Shown here piece by piece: positions 5,467 through 12,828 of a DNA stretch of 14,369 nt; the first letter of the stretch is position 1, and every line of letters starts with the position of its first letter. The notes below the pieces were generated by a model, which was given only the letters and a program-made list of their open reading frames with translations, was not told the DNA's origin and made no database searches. Source of the DNA: AC-32 sp963717725 (GTDB taxonomy: Bacteria; Actinomycetota; Thermoleophilia; Gaiellales; Gaiellaceae); assembly GCA_963717725.1 (NCBI GenBank), contig CAVQWS010000007.1, positions 1 through 14,369 of the forward strand. The letters are read 5' to 3'. The translations under genes were made by a program, and so were the position numbers.

Positions 5467-7263
5467 CTATGCCCCGACGAGCTCGGCGTCGCGCGCGGCC
5501 AGCGTGGTGTAGCGCCCGCCGGCGAGCAGCAGGTCTTCGTGCCTGCCCTGCTCGACCACACGGCCGTGGTCGAGCACGACGATCTGGTCGGCATCGCGGA
5601 CGGTCGAGAGGCGGTGGGCGATCGCGATCGTCGTGCGGCCCTCGGAGAGCCGGTCGAGCGCCTCCTGCACCAGCCGCTCGGTCTCGGTGTCGAGGGACGA
5701 GGTTGCCTCGTCGAGCACGAGGATCGGCGGGTTGCGCAGGATCGTCCGTGCGATCGCGATGCGCTGCTTCTCGCCGCCCGAGAAGCGGTAGCCGCGCTCG
5801 CCGACGACCGTATCGTAGCCCTCGGGCAGAGCCGCGATCACGTGGTGGATCCGCGCGGCCTCGGCAGCGGCCTCGATCTCCTCGTCGGTGGCGTCCGGCT
5901 TGGCAAAGCGCAGGTTCTCGCGCACCGAGGCGTGGAAGAGGTACGTCTCCTGCGAGACGACGCCGACGAGGTCGCTGAGCGCGGCGAAGCTGAGATCGCG
6001 CACGTCGACGCCGTCGATCGTGATCTGCCCGCGCGAGACGTCGTACAGTCGCGCGGCGAGATAGCCGAGCGTGGTCTTCCCGGAGCCGGTCTCGCCGACG
6101 AGTGCGGTCGTCGACCCGTGCGGCACGGTGAACGAGACGTCCTGCAGCGTCCAGTCCTCGTCGTAGCGGAACCAGACGTTCTCGAAGGCGACGTCGCCGG
6201 CCTCGGCGACGCCAAGCGCGTCGGGCTTCTCCGCGATGTCCACCGGCTCGTCGAGGTACTCGAAGATCCGGTCGAAGAGCGCCAGCGAGGTCTGCACGTC
6301 GAGCCCGACCCCGAGCAGCGAGCCGACCGGGAAGAAGAGCCGCGTTTGCAGCGTCGTGAACGCGACCAGCACCGGGATCGTGATCGCGGTCGAGCCGCCC
6401 GCGAGCGCGAGCCCGCCGACCCAGTAGACCGCTGCCGGCATGATCGCGAAGCTCGTCTGGATCGAGGCCATCACCCAGCGGCCGGCCATCCGCTGGCGCA
6501 CCTCGAGCTCGGCCAGCCGTAGCGAGTCGGACTCGAAGCGGTCGGCGAGCTCGTTGCCGCGGCCCATCGTCTTGCCGAGCAGGATCCCGGAGACCGAGAG
6601 CGACTCCTGGACGAGACTCGAGATGTCGGCCAGCGTCTCCTGCGTCGTCTTCGCGATCCGCCGCCGCTCGTTGCCGACGCGGCGGGTGAGCAGGACGAAG
6701 ATCGGGATCAGCGCGAACGCGAACAGCGCGAGCTCCCAGCTGAGCAGGAGCATGCCGATCATCGTGGCGACGACCGTGGTCACGTTCGAGGCGATCGAGG
6801 TCGCGGTGTTGGTGACGACGCTCTGCACGCCGCCGATGTCGTTCGAGATCCGCGACTGCACCTCGCCCGTGCGCGTGCGCGTGAAGAACGCGAGCGACAG
6901 CTGCTGGAGATGGCGGAAGACGTTCGCGCGCAGGTCGTGCATCACGCGCTGTCCGACCTGGTTCGAGAGCAGCGTCTGGACGACGCCCAACGCACCGGTG
7001 ACGATCGCGATCACGATGATCCCGCCGGCCGCGAGCGAGAGCTCGGTCGTGTCGTTCTGGCCGATCGCCTCCAGCACCCGCTTGAGCAGGAAGGCCGGCA
7101 CCACGCCGAGGGCGGCGGAGACAACGATCAGCAGCAGCAGGCCGGAGAGGCGCTGCCGGTAGGGCTTGAAGAGCGGCCCGATCCGGCGCAGGTTCGCGCG
7201 CCGCTGCTCGGGATCGGCGGTGCGCTCGGGCGCCTCGCGGGAGGAGTGGAAGTACATGCCCAT
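5467..7263 (-). CDS. ABC exporter half-transporter (fused membrane and ATPase domains, MsbA/MdlB type)
   Basis: The product is 598 aa, the normal length for a type IV exporter half-transporter that works as a homo- or heterodimer in the cytoplasmic membrane. Residues 36-320 hold six membrane helices, including the intracellular loop motif TGEVQSRISND. The ATPase domain (355-590) is complete: Walker A GETGSGKT (390-397), Q-loop Gln438, signature FSGGE (494-498), Walker B ILVLDE with catalytic Glu519, and H-loop His550. The signature starts FSGGE rather than LSGGQ, which is common in this subfamily. The substrate (lipid, drug or peptide) cannot be assigned. The start is the ATG at 7263, with an alternative ATG two codons later; no strong ribosome site is present. 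The PAS-LuxR gene lies 45 bases upstream on the same strand. Confidence 0.93.
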   Translation of the reverse strand: MGMYFHSSREAPERTADPEQRRANLRRIGPLFKPYRQRLSGLLLLIVVSAALGVVPAFLLKRVLEAIGQNDTTELSLAAGGIIVIAIVTGALGVVQTLLSNQVGQRVMHDLRANVFRHLQQLSLAFFTRTRTGEVQSRISNDIGGVQSVVTNTATSIASNVTTVVATMIGMLLLSWELALFAFALIPIFVLLTRRVGNERRRIAKTTQETLADISSLVQESLSVSGILLGKTMGRGNELADRFESDSLRLAELEVRQRMAGRWVMASIQTSFAIMPAAVYWVGGLALAGGSTAITIPVLVAFTTLQTRLFFPVGSLLGVGLDVQTSLALFDRIFEYLDEPVDIAEKPDALGVAEAGDVAFENVWFRYDEDWTLQDVSFTVPHGSTTALVGETGSGKTTLGYLAARLYDVSRGQITIDGVDVRDLSFAALSDLVGVVSQETYLFHASVRENLRFAKPDATDEEIEAAAEAARIHHVIAALPEGYDTVVGERGYRFSGGEKQRIAIARTILRNPPILVLDEATSSLDTETERLVQEALDRLSEGRTTIAIAHRLSTVRDADQIVVLDHGRVVEQGRHEDLLLAGGRYTTLAARDAELVGA

Positions 7264-7272
7264 CGCGCTCAG

Positions 7273-7305
7273 GGTACGCCGCGAGGGGTGGCTAACGGCC
7301 GTACC
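7273..7305. terminator. inverted repeat between the LuxR-type and ABC genes
   Basis: GGTACG (7273-7278) pairs with CGTACC (7300-7305), with two further pairs across a one-base bulge and a long loop. It lies in the 45-base gap after the PAS-LuxR stop. It could attenuate read-through into the ABC exporter, but no T tract follows. Confidence 0.25.
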
Positions 7306-7308
7306 GGA

Positions 7309-7902
7309 TCAGACGAGCCCGGCGCGGCGGCCCTTGGCGACGGCTTCCACGCGGGAGCTGGCGTCGAGGCCGCGCAGCACGCGCTTGACGTGGTTGCGAA
7401 CGGTCTCCTTCGAGATCGACATCCGCTCGGCCATCTCCGTGGTCGAATTGCCCGCTGCCAGCAGCGCGAGGGTCTCACGCTCGCGCGGGCTGAGCCGCGG
7501 TGGGCGCTCGGAGGCCGCTTCGATCTCGCCGAGCACTTGGACGAGCCCGAAGCTGCCGAGCATCGTGCCGGCCGAGTCCTTCAGCGGCACCGAGCTGACC
7601 GCGACCCTCACCAGTGCGCCGTCACGGCGCACGACCGACAGCTCGAGCTCGGTGTGCTCGGCGCCGTTCTGCTTCTGCGTGAAGGCGTCGCGGGCACGGT
7701 CGAGATCCTCGGGCGCGACCTTCGAGTTGATCTCGAGGCGGCCTCGGAGATCGCCGACCAGTTCGCGCGAGGCGGCGTTCTGCCAGCGGACGCGAAGGTC
7801 GTTGTCGACGATGTACGCCGGCACCGCGACCGCCTCGAGTAGCACGACGGCGCAGTCGGACAACGCCTCGAGCAACTCATGTGTCTGAGCCGGGGAGGAC
7901 AT
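7309..7902 (-). CDS. PAS-domain LuxR-type one-component regulator
   Basis: The product is 197 aa. Residues 23-125 form a PAS sensor (PAYIVDNDLRVRWQNAAS opens the fold, and LKDSAGTMLGSFGLVQV closes it). Residues 136-193 form a GerE/LuxR helix-turn-helix: LSPRERETLALLAAGNSTTEM, then the recognition helix in SKETVRNHVKRVL. There is no receiver domain, so it is a one-component regulator that senses something through PAS. No haem- or flavin-binding signature residue is obvious. The start is the ATG at 7902, with AGG only one base upstream, so the transcript may be near-leaderless. Two GACCC-type palindromes lie just upstream. It precedes the ABC exporter on the same strand and may regulate it. Confidence 0.88.
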   Translation of the reverse strand: MSSPAQTHELLEALSDCAVVLLEAVAVPAYIVDNDLRVRWQNAASRELVGDLRGRLEINSKVAPEDLDRARDAFTQKQNGAEHTELELSVVRRDGALVRVAVSSVPLKDSAGTMLGSFGLVQVLGEIEAASERPPRLSPRERETLALLAAGNSTTEMAERMSISKETVRNHVKRVLRGLDASSRVEAVAKGRRAGLV

Positions 7903-7912
7903 ACCTCAAGTG

Positions 7913-7925
7913 GACCCGTAGGGTC
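7913..7925. promoter_or_regulatory. inverted repeat GACCC-N3-GGGTC, candidate operator (proximal)
   Basis: This perfect 5+3+5 inverted repeat lies 11 bases upstream of the PAS-LuxR start. A second copy with the same half-sites lies at 7939-7952. The repeated half-site suggests a regulator binding pair. No known factor is matched. Confidence 0.45.
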
Positions 7926-7938
7926 ACCGGAGGTGCCA

Positions 7939-7952
7939 GACCCATATGGGTC
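7939..7952. promoter_or_regulatory. perfect palindrome GACCCATATGGGTC, candidate operator (distal)
   Basis: This 14-base perfect palindrome has the same half-sites as the repeat at 7913-7925, and the centres are about 26 bases apart. Its right end overlaps the stop codon of the TfoX-like gene, so it could instead act as a short transcript-end hairpin. Confidence 0.45.
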
Positions 7953-8283
7953 AGCGTTTGCCAGGCAGCCCGCGCGCGAACGCCAGACCACGCGCGACCC
8001 ATACGGCGAGCTCGTCTCCCTCGACGTCCTTCGAGTCAAGCCTGAGCCAGCCTTTCATCGGCCGCTCGCGCATCACCATCTCCTCGGCCGGGGTGGTCGC
8101 CACGAGCTCACCGGACGTGGCCGGGTCGACCCGGGCAAGGAGCCCGCCCTGCCCGCTCGCCGCGACGGCCATGTTGCCGTTCAGCAGGAAGGCCAGGCCG
8201 CCGAACATCTTCTTCTCCTCGAGACCGGCCTCGCCGGCGAGGAGCTCGCGGATTCGATCGGCCAGCGCTTCGTCGTAGGCCAC
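7951..8283 (-). CDS. TfoX/Sxy N-terminal-domain protein
   Basis: The product is 110 aa, starting with the GTG at 8283; AGGA lies about seven bases upstream. The sequence fits the TfoX N-terminal family (PF04993). The diagnostic block is EKKMFGGLAFLLNGNMAVA (23-41), and the second is ERPMKGWLRLD (73-83), followed by a helix VWVARGLAFARGLPGK. TfoX of Gammaproteobacteria activates competence genes, but this single-domain form is widespread in Actinomycetota and other groups and has no proven role. No DNA-binding motif can be pointed out. It lies between the SPW membrane protein and the PAS-LuxR regulator on the same strand. A strong hairpin separates it from the former, so it may have its own promoter. 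Confidence 0.88.
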   Translation of the reverse strand: MAYDEALADRIRELLAGEAGLEEKKMFGGLAFLLNGNMAVAASGQGGLLARVDPATSGELVATTPAEEMVMRERPMKGWLRLDSKDVEGDELAVWVARGLAFARGLPGKR

Positions 8284-8301
8284 GGCGCGATCCTAAGACG
8301 A

Positions 8302-8335
8302 GCGCGCGGCGGGCGCCGCAGGGCCCGCCGCGCGC
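8302..8335. terminator. strong GC-rich hairpin after the SPW-repeat gene
   Basis: GCGCGCGGCGGGC (8302-8314) pairs perfectly over 13 bases with 8323-8335 around an eight-base loop. It lies just after the SPW-repeat stop and just before the ribosome site of the TfoX-like gene, both on the minus strand. The tail lacks a T run, so it may terminate or pause transcription. Confidence 0.6.
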
Positions 8336-8347
8336 GTTGCGGAGGAG

Positions 8348-8740
8348 CTAGCTCGTGGCCGGATGCTCGGCGCGGCGGTAGCTGTAGCCGCCGGACTGCT
8401 TCGTGGTCAGTCCGAGGAAGACCGCGGCGAGGCCGACGACCACGTGCGGCAGCCAGACGTTCGCGCCCTCGTCGGCGAAGCCGAAGAGCCACGGCGAAAG
8501 CGCGAGGAAGGCGCCGGCGCCGATGTCGAACAGATTGTGCACCGCCATCGGCACGACCTTCCAGACGCCCAGCTCGTAGTTCGTGAAGAGGCTGTAGGCG
8601 ATCAGGCCGATGCCCAGCACGATCGGCACGACGGTCGCCGCCGTGTTCTCGTCGAAGCGGAAGATCCACGGGGCGGCGATCAGCGCGACGCCGACGATGT
8701 AGTCGAGCGGTGCGTGGAACTTAGTCGGGATGAAACGCAT
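8348..8740 (-). CDS. SPW-repeat integral membrane protein
   Basis: The product is 130 aa. The ATG at 8740 is chosen because AAAGGAG lies five bases upstream; a TTG five codons earlier would put that site inside the gene. The protein has four hydrophobic segments arranged as two repeats. Each repeat contains a short motif ending a membrane helix: APWIFRF in the first and SPWLFGF in the second, with DYIVGVALI and HNLFDIGAGAFL leading into them. This is the SPW family (PF03779), found in Actinomycetota, Proteobacteria and others, with unknown function. The C-terminal tail (QSGGYSYRRAEHPATS) is polar. It appears to be its own transcription unit, with a hairpin downstream and a small gap to the NodJ-like gene upstream. 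Confidence 0.88.
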   Translation of the reverse strand: MRFIPTKFHAPLDYIVGVALIAAPWIFRFDENTAATVVPIVLGIGLIAYSLFTNYELGVWKVVPMAVHNLFDIGAGAFLALSPWLFGFADEGANVWLPHVVVGLAAVFLGLTTKQSGGYSYRRAEHPATS

Positions 8741-8793
8741 TGCGGCTCCTTTCAATTGCTGTGCAAGTGATTCGCACGAGGCACCGCGGAGGT

Positions 8794-9585
8794 TCAGTCG
8801 ATCAGCTTCCGCTCCATCGCGTAGATCGCGATCCGCCAGAGGAGGAGGCCCCAGCCGACGAGCACGGCCGCCCGCAGCAGGTCGGTCGAGCTGAGGTTCA
8901 TGAAGACGGCGTCACGCACGAGCTGGACGCACTGGTGCAGCGGGTTGAGCTCGCCGAGGATCTGCGCCCAGCGCGGCAGCGCGTCGAGCGGGAAGAAGGT
9001 CCCCGCGAGCAGAAAGAGCGGCGTCAGCACCGCGCTGACGACGTAGTTGAAGTTCTCGATCGACGACGCGAAGCCGGCGATCATGATCCCGAAGCAGCCC
9101 CAGCCGTAGCCGGCGAGCCAGCCGATGAAGGGCACGAGCAGCATTCCCCACGCCGGGTCGAGGCCGAAGAAGATCGCCACGATCATCGGCACGCAGCCGT
9201 AGACCCCCGCGCGGGTGGCGATCCACACGGCCTCGGCCGTGACGAGCTCCTCGGTGTCGACGGGAGCCGCGAGGATCGCGTCGTAGGTGCGCTGGAACTT
9301 GTACTTGACGAAGGTCCCGAACATCGCCGGGAAGGCAGCCGAGAACAGCACCGCCGTCGCCACGGTGCCGGTGCCGACGAACTGCACGTACGGGTAGCCG
9401 CCGACCGTGCTCACGATCGAGCCGAAGCCGAACCCGAACGCGAGCAGGTAGATCGTCGGCTCGACCGTCGACGAGAACGTGCTCGCCTTCCAGTAGGAGG
9501 AGTAGTTGACCAGCTCGCGCACGAGCACGCCCGTGAGCGCCGGGCGGTCGAGCCGGCCGATGCGTGCTGCGGGCGTGGTCGCCAC
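8794..9585 (-). CDS. ABC-2 type permease, NodJ-like
   Basis: The product is 263 aa with about six membrane helices. The pattern TVEPTIYLLAFGFGFGSIV (40-58) and the later AGTFFPLDALPRWAQILGELNPLHQCVQLVRD are typical of the NodJ branch of ABC-2 permeases. NodJ with NodI exports lipo-chitin oligosaccharides in rhizobia, but related pairs in soil Actinomycetota move unknown substrates, often drugs or lipids. The start is the GTG at 9585, 19 bases after the stop of the partner ATPase gene; no ribosome site is seen, and the start lies inside a strong hairpin (9562-9598), so translation probably depends on ribosomes leaving the ATPase gene. It is the last gene of the six-gene operon. Confidence 0.88.
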   Translation of the reverse strand: MATTPAARIGRLDRPALTGVLVRELVNYSSYWKASTFSSTVEPTIYLLAFGFGFGSIVSTVGGYPYVQFVGTGTVATAVLFSAAFPAMFGTFVKYKFQRTYDAILAAPVDTEELVTAEAVWIATRAGVYGCVPMIVAIFFGLDPAWGMLLVPFIGWLAGYGWGCFGIMIAGFASSIENFNYVVSAVLTPLFLLAGTFFPLDALPRWAQILGELNPLHQCVQLVRDAVFMNLSSTDLLRAAVLVGWGLLLWRIAIYAMERKLID

Positions 9586-9598
9586 GCCCGCAGCATGC
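9562..9598 (-). promoter_or_regulatory. long hairpin covering the NodJ-like start codon
   Basis: Bases 9565-9578 pair perfectly with 9582-9595 (14 pairs, three-base loop). The stem extends by one G-T pair and two Watson-Crick pairs to 9562 and 9598. The GTG start (9583-9585) lies inside the stem. This suggests translation of the permease is shut unless ribosomes translating the ATPase gene open it. Confidence 0.5.
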
Positions 9599-9604
9599 CA
9601 ATCG

Positions 9605-10501
9605 CTACTCGATCTCCTCGCCGGTCAGCAGCACGAAGACGTCCTCGAGGTTCGCCGGGCGGCGTTCGCCCTCGAACGAATGGCCGTCCCGGTCGACGCC
9701 GAGGATCGAGATGCTCGTCCCCGTCCGGCGCGTGCGCAGGCCCGCTTCGGCCGCCTCGGTCTGCACCTCGGCGAGCCGCGCCGGCGGGCCGTAGACCTCG
9801 ATCACCTCGTGGCCCGCGTGCTGGAGCACGAGCTCGGCAGGCGGCCCGGAGGCGACGCCCTTGCCGTGGGACATGATCAGCACGGTGTCGGCGAGCCGCT
9901 GCGCCTCCTCGATGTAGTGCGTGGACATGAGGATCGTCGTGCCCTCGCTGCGCAGCGCGTCGATCAGCGCCCAGAGCTCCTGGCGAACCTGCGGGTCCAG
10001 GCCGACCGTCGGCTCGTCGAGCAGCACCAGCCGCGGCCGGTGGACGAGCGCACGGGCGATCAGCAGCCGCCGCCGCATCCCGCCGGAGAGCCTGTCGACC
10101 TTGTCGTGCCGCCGCGGGCCGAGGTTCGCCATCTGCACCGCCCGCTCGATCGCGTCGCGCCGCTCGGCGCGCGGGATCCGGTAGAGGTGCGAGAAGACGA
10201 GCAGGTTCTGCTCGACCGTCAGCGTCACGTCGAGGTTGTCGAGCTGCGGGACGACGCCGCACTCGGCGCGCGCGGCCTTCGAGTCTTCCGGCAGGCGGTG
10301 GCCGAGCACCTCGAGCTCGCCGCCGTCCGGGATCGCCTGCGCGGTCAGCAGGCGCATGGTGGTCGACTTCCCGGCGCCGTTCGGGCCGAGTAGGCCGACG
10401 CAGGTGCCGATCGGGACGTCGAGGTCGAGGCCGTCGACGGCCGTGATCGGGCCGTAGCGCTTGACGGCTCCGCGCAGGCGGATGGCGAGCTCCCCGTTCA
10501 C
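9605..10501 (-). CDS. ABC transporter ATPase, NodI-like
   Basis: The product is 298 aa, start GTG at 10501 with no clear ribosome site. It has a complete nucleotide-binding domain: Walker A GPNGAGKS (39-46), Q-loop Gln86, signature LSGGM (138-142), Walker B LVLLDE with Glu163, and H-loop His195. The C-terminal extension (about 225-298) ends in NLEDVFVLLTGEEIE, the typical tail of the NodI/DrrA group. It energises the NodJ-like permease encoded directly after it, so the pair forms an ABC-2 exporter in the cytoplasmic membrane. It lies 22 bases after the sugar kinase gene, within the same operon. The exported substrate is not known. Confidence 0.92.
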   Translation of the reverse strand: MNGELAIRLRGAVKRYGPITAVDGLDLDVPIGTCVGLLGPNGAGKSTTMRLLTAQAIPDGGELEVLGHRLPEDSKAARAECGVVPQLDNLDVTLTVEQNLLVFSHLYRIPRAERRDAIERAVQMANLGPRRHDKVDRLSGGMRRRLLIARALVHRPRLVLLDEPTVGLDPQVRQELWALIDALRSEGTTILMSTHYIEEAQRLADTVLIMSHGKGVASGPPAELVLQHAGHEVIEVYGPPARLAEVQTEAAEAGLRTRRTGTSISILGVDRDGHSFEGERRPANLEDVFVLLTGEEIE

Positions 10502-10523
10502 GCCGGCAAGGATGCCAGCGCGC

Positions 10524-11198
10524 TCAGGGCGAGGGCATCGCCTCGTCCCAAAGGCGGAAGGCGCCGACGAAGGCGTTCTCGTTCGCGCCCAACCGCGCGT
10601 TCGGCGGCAGCTCCTTCAGGTGTTTCGCGTTCCCGCCGCCGAGGACGACGTAGTCGGGCTCCAGCGCCTTGCTCAGCAGTTCGACGGTCTCGGCCACCGC
10701 CTTGCGCCACTCCTTCTTGCCGAGCTTCTCGCGGCCGCGCTCGCCGACGTAGTCCTCGAAGGTCGCCTTGCGATACGGCAGGTGCCCGAGCTCGAGCGGC
10801 TCCACGGCGCGGCCGTCCACGAGCGTGGAGCCGAGCCCGGTGCCCAGGCCGAGGAAGAGCATCTTGCCGCTCTCGTAGCTGCCGAGTGCCTGCATCACCG
10901 CGTCGTTGACGACCTTCGTGGGCTTGCCTAAGGCCTGCTCGAAGTCGAACCCGGCCCAACCCGTGCCGAGGTTGACCGGCTCGACCTCGACCCGGCCGTT
11001 GCGCACGGGCACCGGGATTCCGATCGAGATCACGTCGTAGTTCCAGTCGCTTGTCAGCTCCCGCAGGCCGTCGACCATCTGCTGCGCGGTCAGCTCCGGT
11101 CCGGAGTCGAACCGGCGTTCCTCGCCGCCCGTCGAGAGCTTCGCCTTCACGTGCGAGCCGCCCACGTCGACGCCCAGCACTGTCCGGTCCCCGCTCAC
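10524..11198 (-). CDS. ROK-family sugar kinase, polyphosphate-glucokinase-like
   Basis: The product is 224 aa, starting at the GTG at 11198, 12 bases after the stop of the upstream permease. The phosphate-binding motif VLGVDVGGSHVK is at 7-18 (Asp11). The catalytic base is Asp99 in VVNDAVMQALG. A second phosphate-binding loop is LFLGLGTGLGSTLV (114-127), and ELGHLPY (136-142) is the sugar-binding Glu-x-Gly-His. The ROK zinc cluster (CxCGxxGC) is absent, as in polyphosphate glucokinases, which make glucose 6-phosphate from glucose and polyphosphate or ATP. It is shorter than typical PpgK (about 250-270 aa), and its C-terminus is distinct (ENAFVGAFRLW), so the donor and sugar are uncertain. It is odd to find it between two ABC exporter pairs. 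Confidence 0.8.
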   Translation of the reverse strand: MSGDRTVLGVDVGGSHVKAKLSTGGEERRFDSGPELTAQQMVDGLRELTSDWNYDVISIGIPVPVRNGRVEVEPVNLGTGWAGFDFEQALGKPTKVVNDAVMQALGSYESGKMLFLGLGTGLGSTLVDGRAVEPLELGHLPYRKATFEDYVGERGREKLGKKEWRKAVAETVELLSKALEPDYVVLGGGNAKHLKELPPNARLGANENAFVGAFRLWDEAMPSP

Positions 11199-11210
11199 GC
11201 GGGCAGCATC

Positions 11211-12047
11211 TCAGAGGATGGCGCGCGGGTATGTCTTCGCGGCCACGACGGCCGTGACGACCAGGAACGAGATCATCACGGCGAAGTCGAGCCAGAGCCA
11301 GCCGCCGGCCGAGATTCCGAGCAGCAGGTCGCGCATCCCGTGCACCTCGTAGCTGAGCGGATTCGCGTGCGCGAGGACCCGTAGCCAGGCAGGCATGATC
11401 GCCAGCGGGTAGAGCGCGCTCGAGGCGAAGAAGAGCGGCATCACCACGAGCTGACCGATGCCCATGAAGCGCTCGCGCGTCTTCACCAGCGAGGCGAGGA
11501 TCATCGACAGGCAGGCAAAGGCGGCCGTGCCGAGCAGCAGCAGCGCGACCGCGCCGACGACGCCCTGCACGCTCCAGTGGATCGAGATGCGGGCGATCGC
11601 GATCACGACCAGCAGCACGATCGCCTGCGCGAGCGCGCGGATCGCGGCGCCGGTCGCCTTGCCGAGCACGATCCCGAGCCGCGGCAGCGGCGTCGCGAGC
11701 AGGCGCTGCAACTGCCCGACGTCGCGCTCCCAGATCACGCCCAGGCCGAAGAAGATCGCCACGAACAATGCAGCCTGGGCCATCACGCCCGGCGCGAGGT
11801 AGGCGCGGTAGTCGCCAGAGCCGCCCGAGAGGGCGTGGTTGTGTTGCAGCGCAGTGCCGAAGATGAACAGCCAGAGCAGCGGCTGCACCGAGCGCGTGAA
11901 GATGTCGAGGTGGTCGTGCCGGAGCTTGTGCAGCTCGGCCCAGCCCATCGCGACCGTGCCGTCGAGCAGGCGCGCCGCCCGGACGGGCAGCGAGCGCAGC
12001 GCGGACTCAACCGAGCCGGCGTGAACGTCTGCGGCTTGCGCGGACAT
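11211..12047 (-). CDS. ABC-2 type permease, DrrB-like
   Basis: The product is 278 aa with six likely membrane helices between about 55 and 275. Recognisable blocks are FTRSVQPLLWLFIFGTAL at the first helix, the loop IWERDVGQLQRLLATPLPR, and FFASSALYPLAIMPAWLRVLAHANPLSYEVHGMRDL, which are characteristic of daunorubicin-resistance-type (DrrB) permeases. The start is the ATG at 12047, which overlaps the end of the ATPase gene by 41 bases, a sign of coupled translation. With that ATPase it forms a drug- or metabolite-type exporter. The MarR regulator two genes upstream may respond to the exported compound. Confidence 0.9.
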   Translation of the reverse strand: MSAQAADVHAGSVESALRSLPVRAARLLDGTVAMGWAELHKLRHDHLDIFTRSVQPLLWLFIFGTALQHNHALSGGSGDYRAYLAPGVMAQAALFVAIFFGLGVIWERDVGQLQRLLATPLPRLGIVLGKATGAAIRALAQAIVLLVVIAIARISIHWSVQGVVGAVALLLLGTAAFACLSMILASLVKTRERFMGIGQLVVMPLFFASSALYPLAIMPAWLRVLAHANPLSYEVHGMRDLLLGISAGGWLWLDFAVMISFLVVTAVVAAKTYPRAIL

Positions 12048-12828
12048 CTCTGAAGCTGCCTCCTTCCTCGAGCCTGCCGCCGGTGACCTCGGTGAAGACG
12101 TCCTCGAGCGCGGCCACGCCGTGGCGGCTGCGCAGCTCCTGCGGCGTGCCTATCGTGGCGATCGCGCCGAGGTCCATGACCGCGATCCGGTCGCACTGGC
12201 GCTCGGCCTCCTCCATCTGATGGGTCGTCACGAGCACGGTGGTGCCGGCCTCCTCGCGCAGGAGCTCGAGGCGCTCCCAGACGAGCCGGCGCGCGGTCGG
12301 GTCGAGCCCGACGGTCGGCTCGTCGAGGAAGAGCACGACCGGCTGTTTGAGCAGCGCCGTCGCGATCTCGAGCCGCCGCAGCATCCCGCCCGAGAGCGTG
12401 CGGCCGAGCCGGTCGAGGAAGGACGCGAGCTGCATCGCCTCGACCGCCTCTTCGATCCGCTCGCGCCGCTCGCGGCGGGGCACGCCGGTTGCGCGCCCGT
12501 AGAACTCGAGATTCTCATAGGCCGTCAGCGCACCGTCGATCGAGATCGCCTGCGGCACGTAGCCGATCGACTGCCGCACGGCCAGGCCGTCGCGGACGAC
12601 GTCGTGGCCCGCGACGAACGCCGAGCCCTCGTTCGGGCGCAGCAGGGTGGTGAGCACGCGGATCGTCGTCGTCTTGCCGGCCCCGTTCGGGCCGAGCAGG
12701 CCGAAGACCTCGCCGGCGCCGACCTCGAACGAGATCCCGGCCACGGCCTCGATCGCGCCGAAGCGGACGACGAGGCCTTCCACCTCGACGACCCGCTCGA
12801 GCTCCTCGACGCGCGCGAGCGCGGTCAA
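12007..12828 (-). CDS. ABC transporter ATPase, DrrA-like
   Basis: The product is 273 aa from the TTG at 12828, which overlaps the MarR stop as TTGA; a GTG at 12783 is the alternative, and the much longer open frame upstream is only read-through over the MarR gene. The ATPase core has Walker A GPNGAGKT (46-53), Gln93, signature LSGGM (145-149), Walker B VVLFLDE with Glu170, and His203. The tail carries ALEDVFTEVTGG, the usual end of the DrrA group, then about 20 extra Arg/Ser-rich residues that arise where the gene overlaps the permease start. It powers the DrrB-like permease in the cytoplasmic membrane. The substrate is unknown. Confidence 0.9.
   Translation of the reverse strand: MTALARVEELERVVEVEGLVVRFGAIEAVAGISFEVGAGEVFGLLGPNGAGKTTTIRVLTTLLRPNEGSAFVAGHDVVRDGLAVRQSIGYVPQAISIDGALTAYENLEFYGRATGVPRRERRERIEEAVEAMQLASFLDRLGRTLSGGMLRRLEIATALLKQPVVLFLDEPTVGLDPTARRLVWERLELLREEAGTTVLVTTHQMEEAERQCDRIAVMDLGAIATIGTPQELRSRHGVAALEDVFTEVTGGRLEEGGSFRDVRASRRRSRRLG

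Noticed and set aside
8761..8777. GTGCAA/TTCGCAC hairpin between the NodJ-like and SPW genes
   Set aside because: One bulge, six pairs and no T tract. It is too weak to call a terminator or attenuator.
8740..9876. Long plus-strand open frame of 378 codons
   Set aside because: It is antisense to the NodJ-like and NodI-like genes, is full of Arg, His, Asp and Glu from GC-rich antisense reading, and has no recognisable motif.
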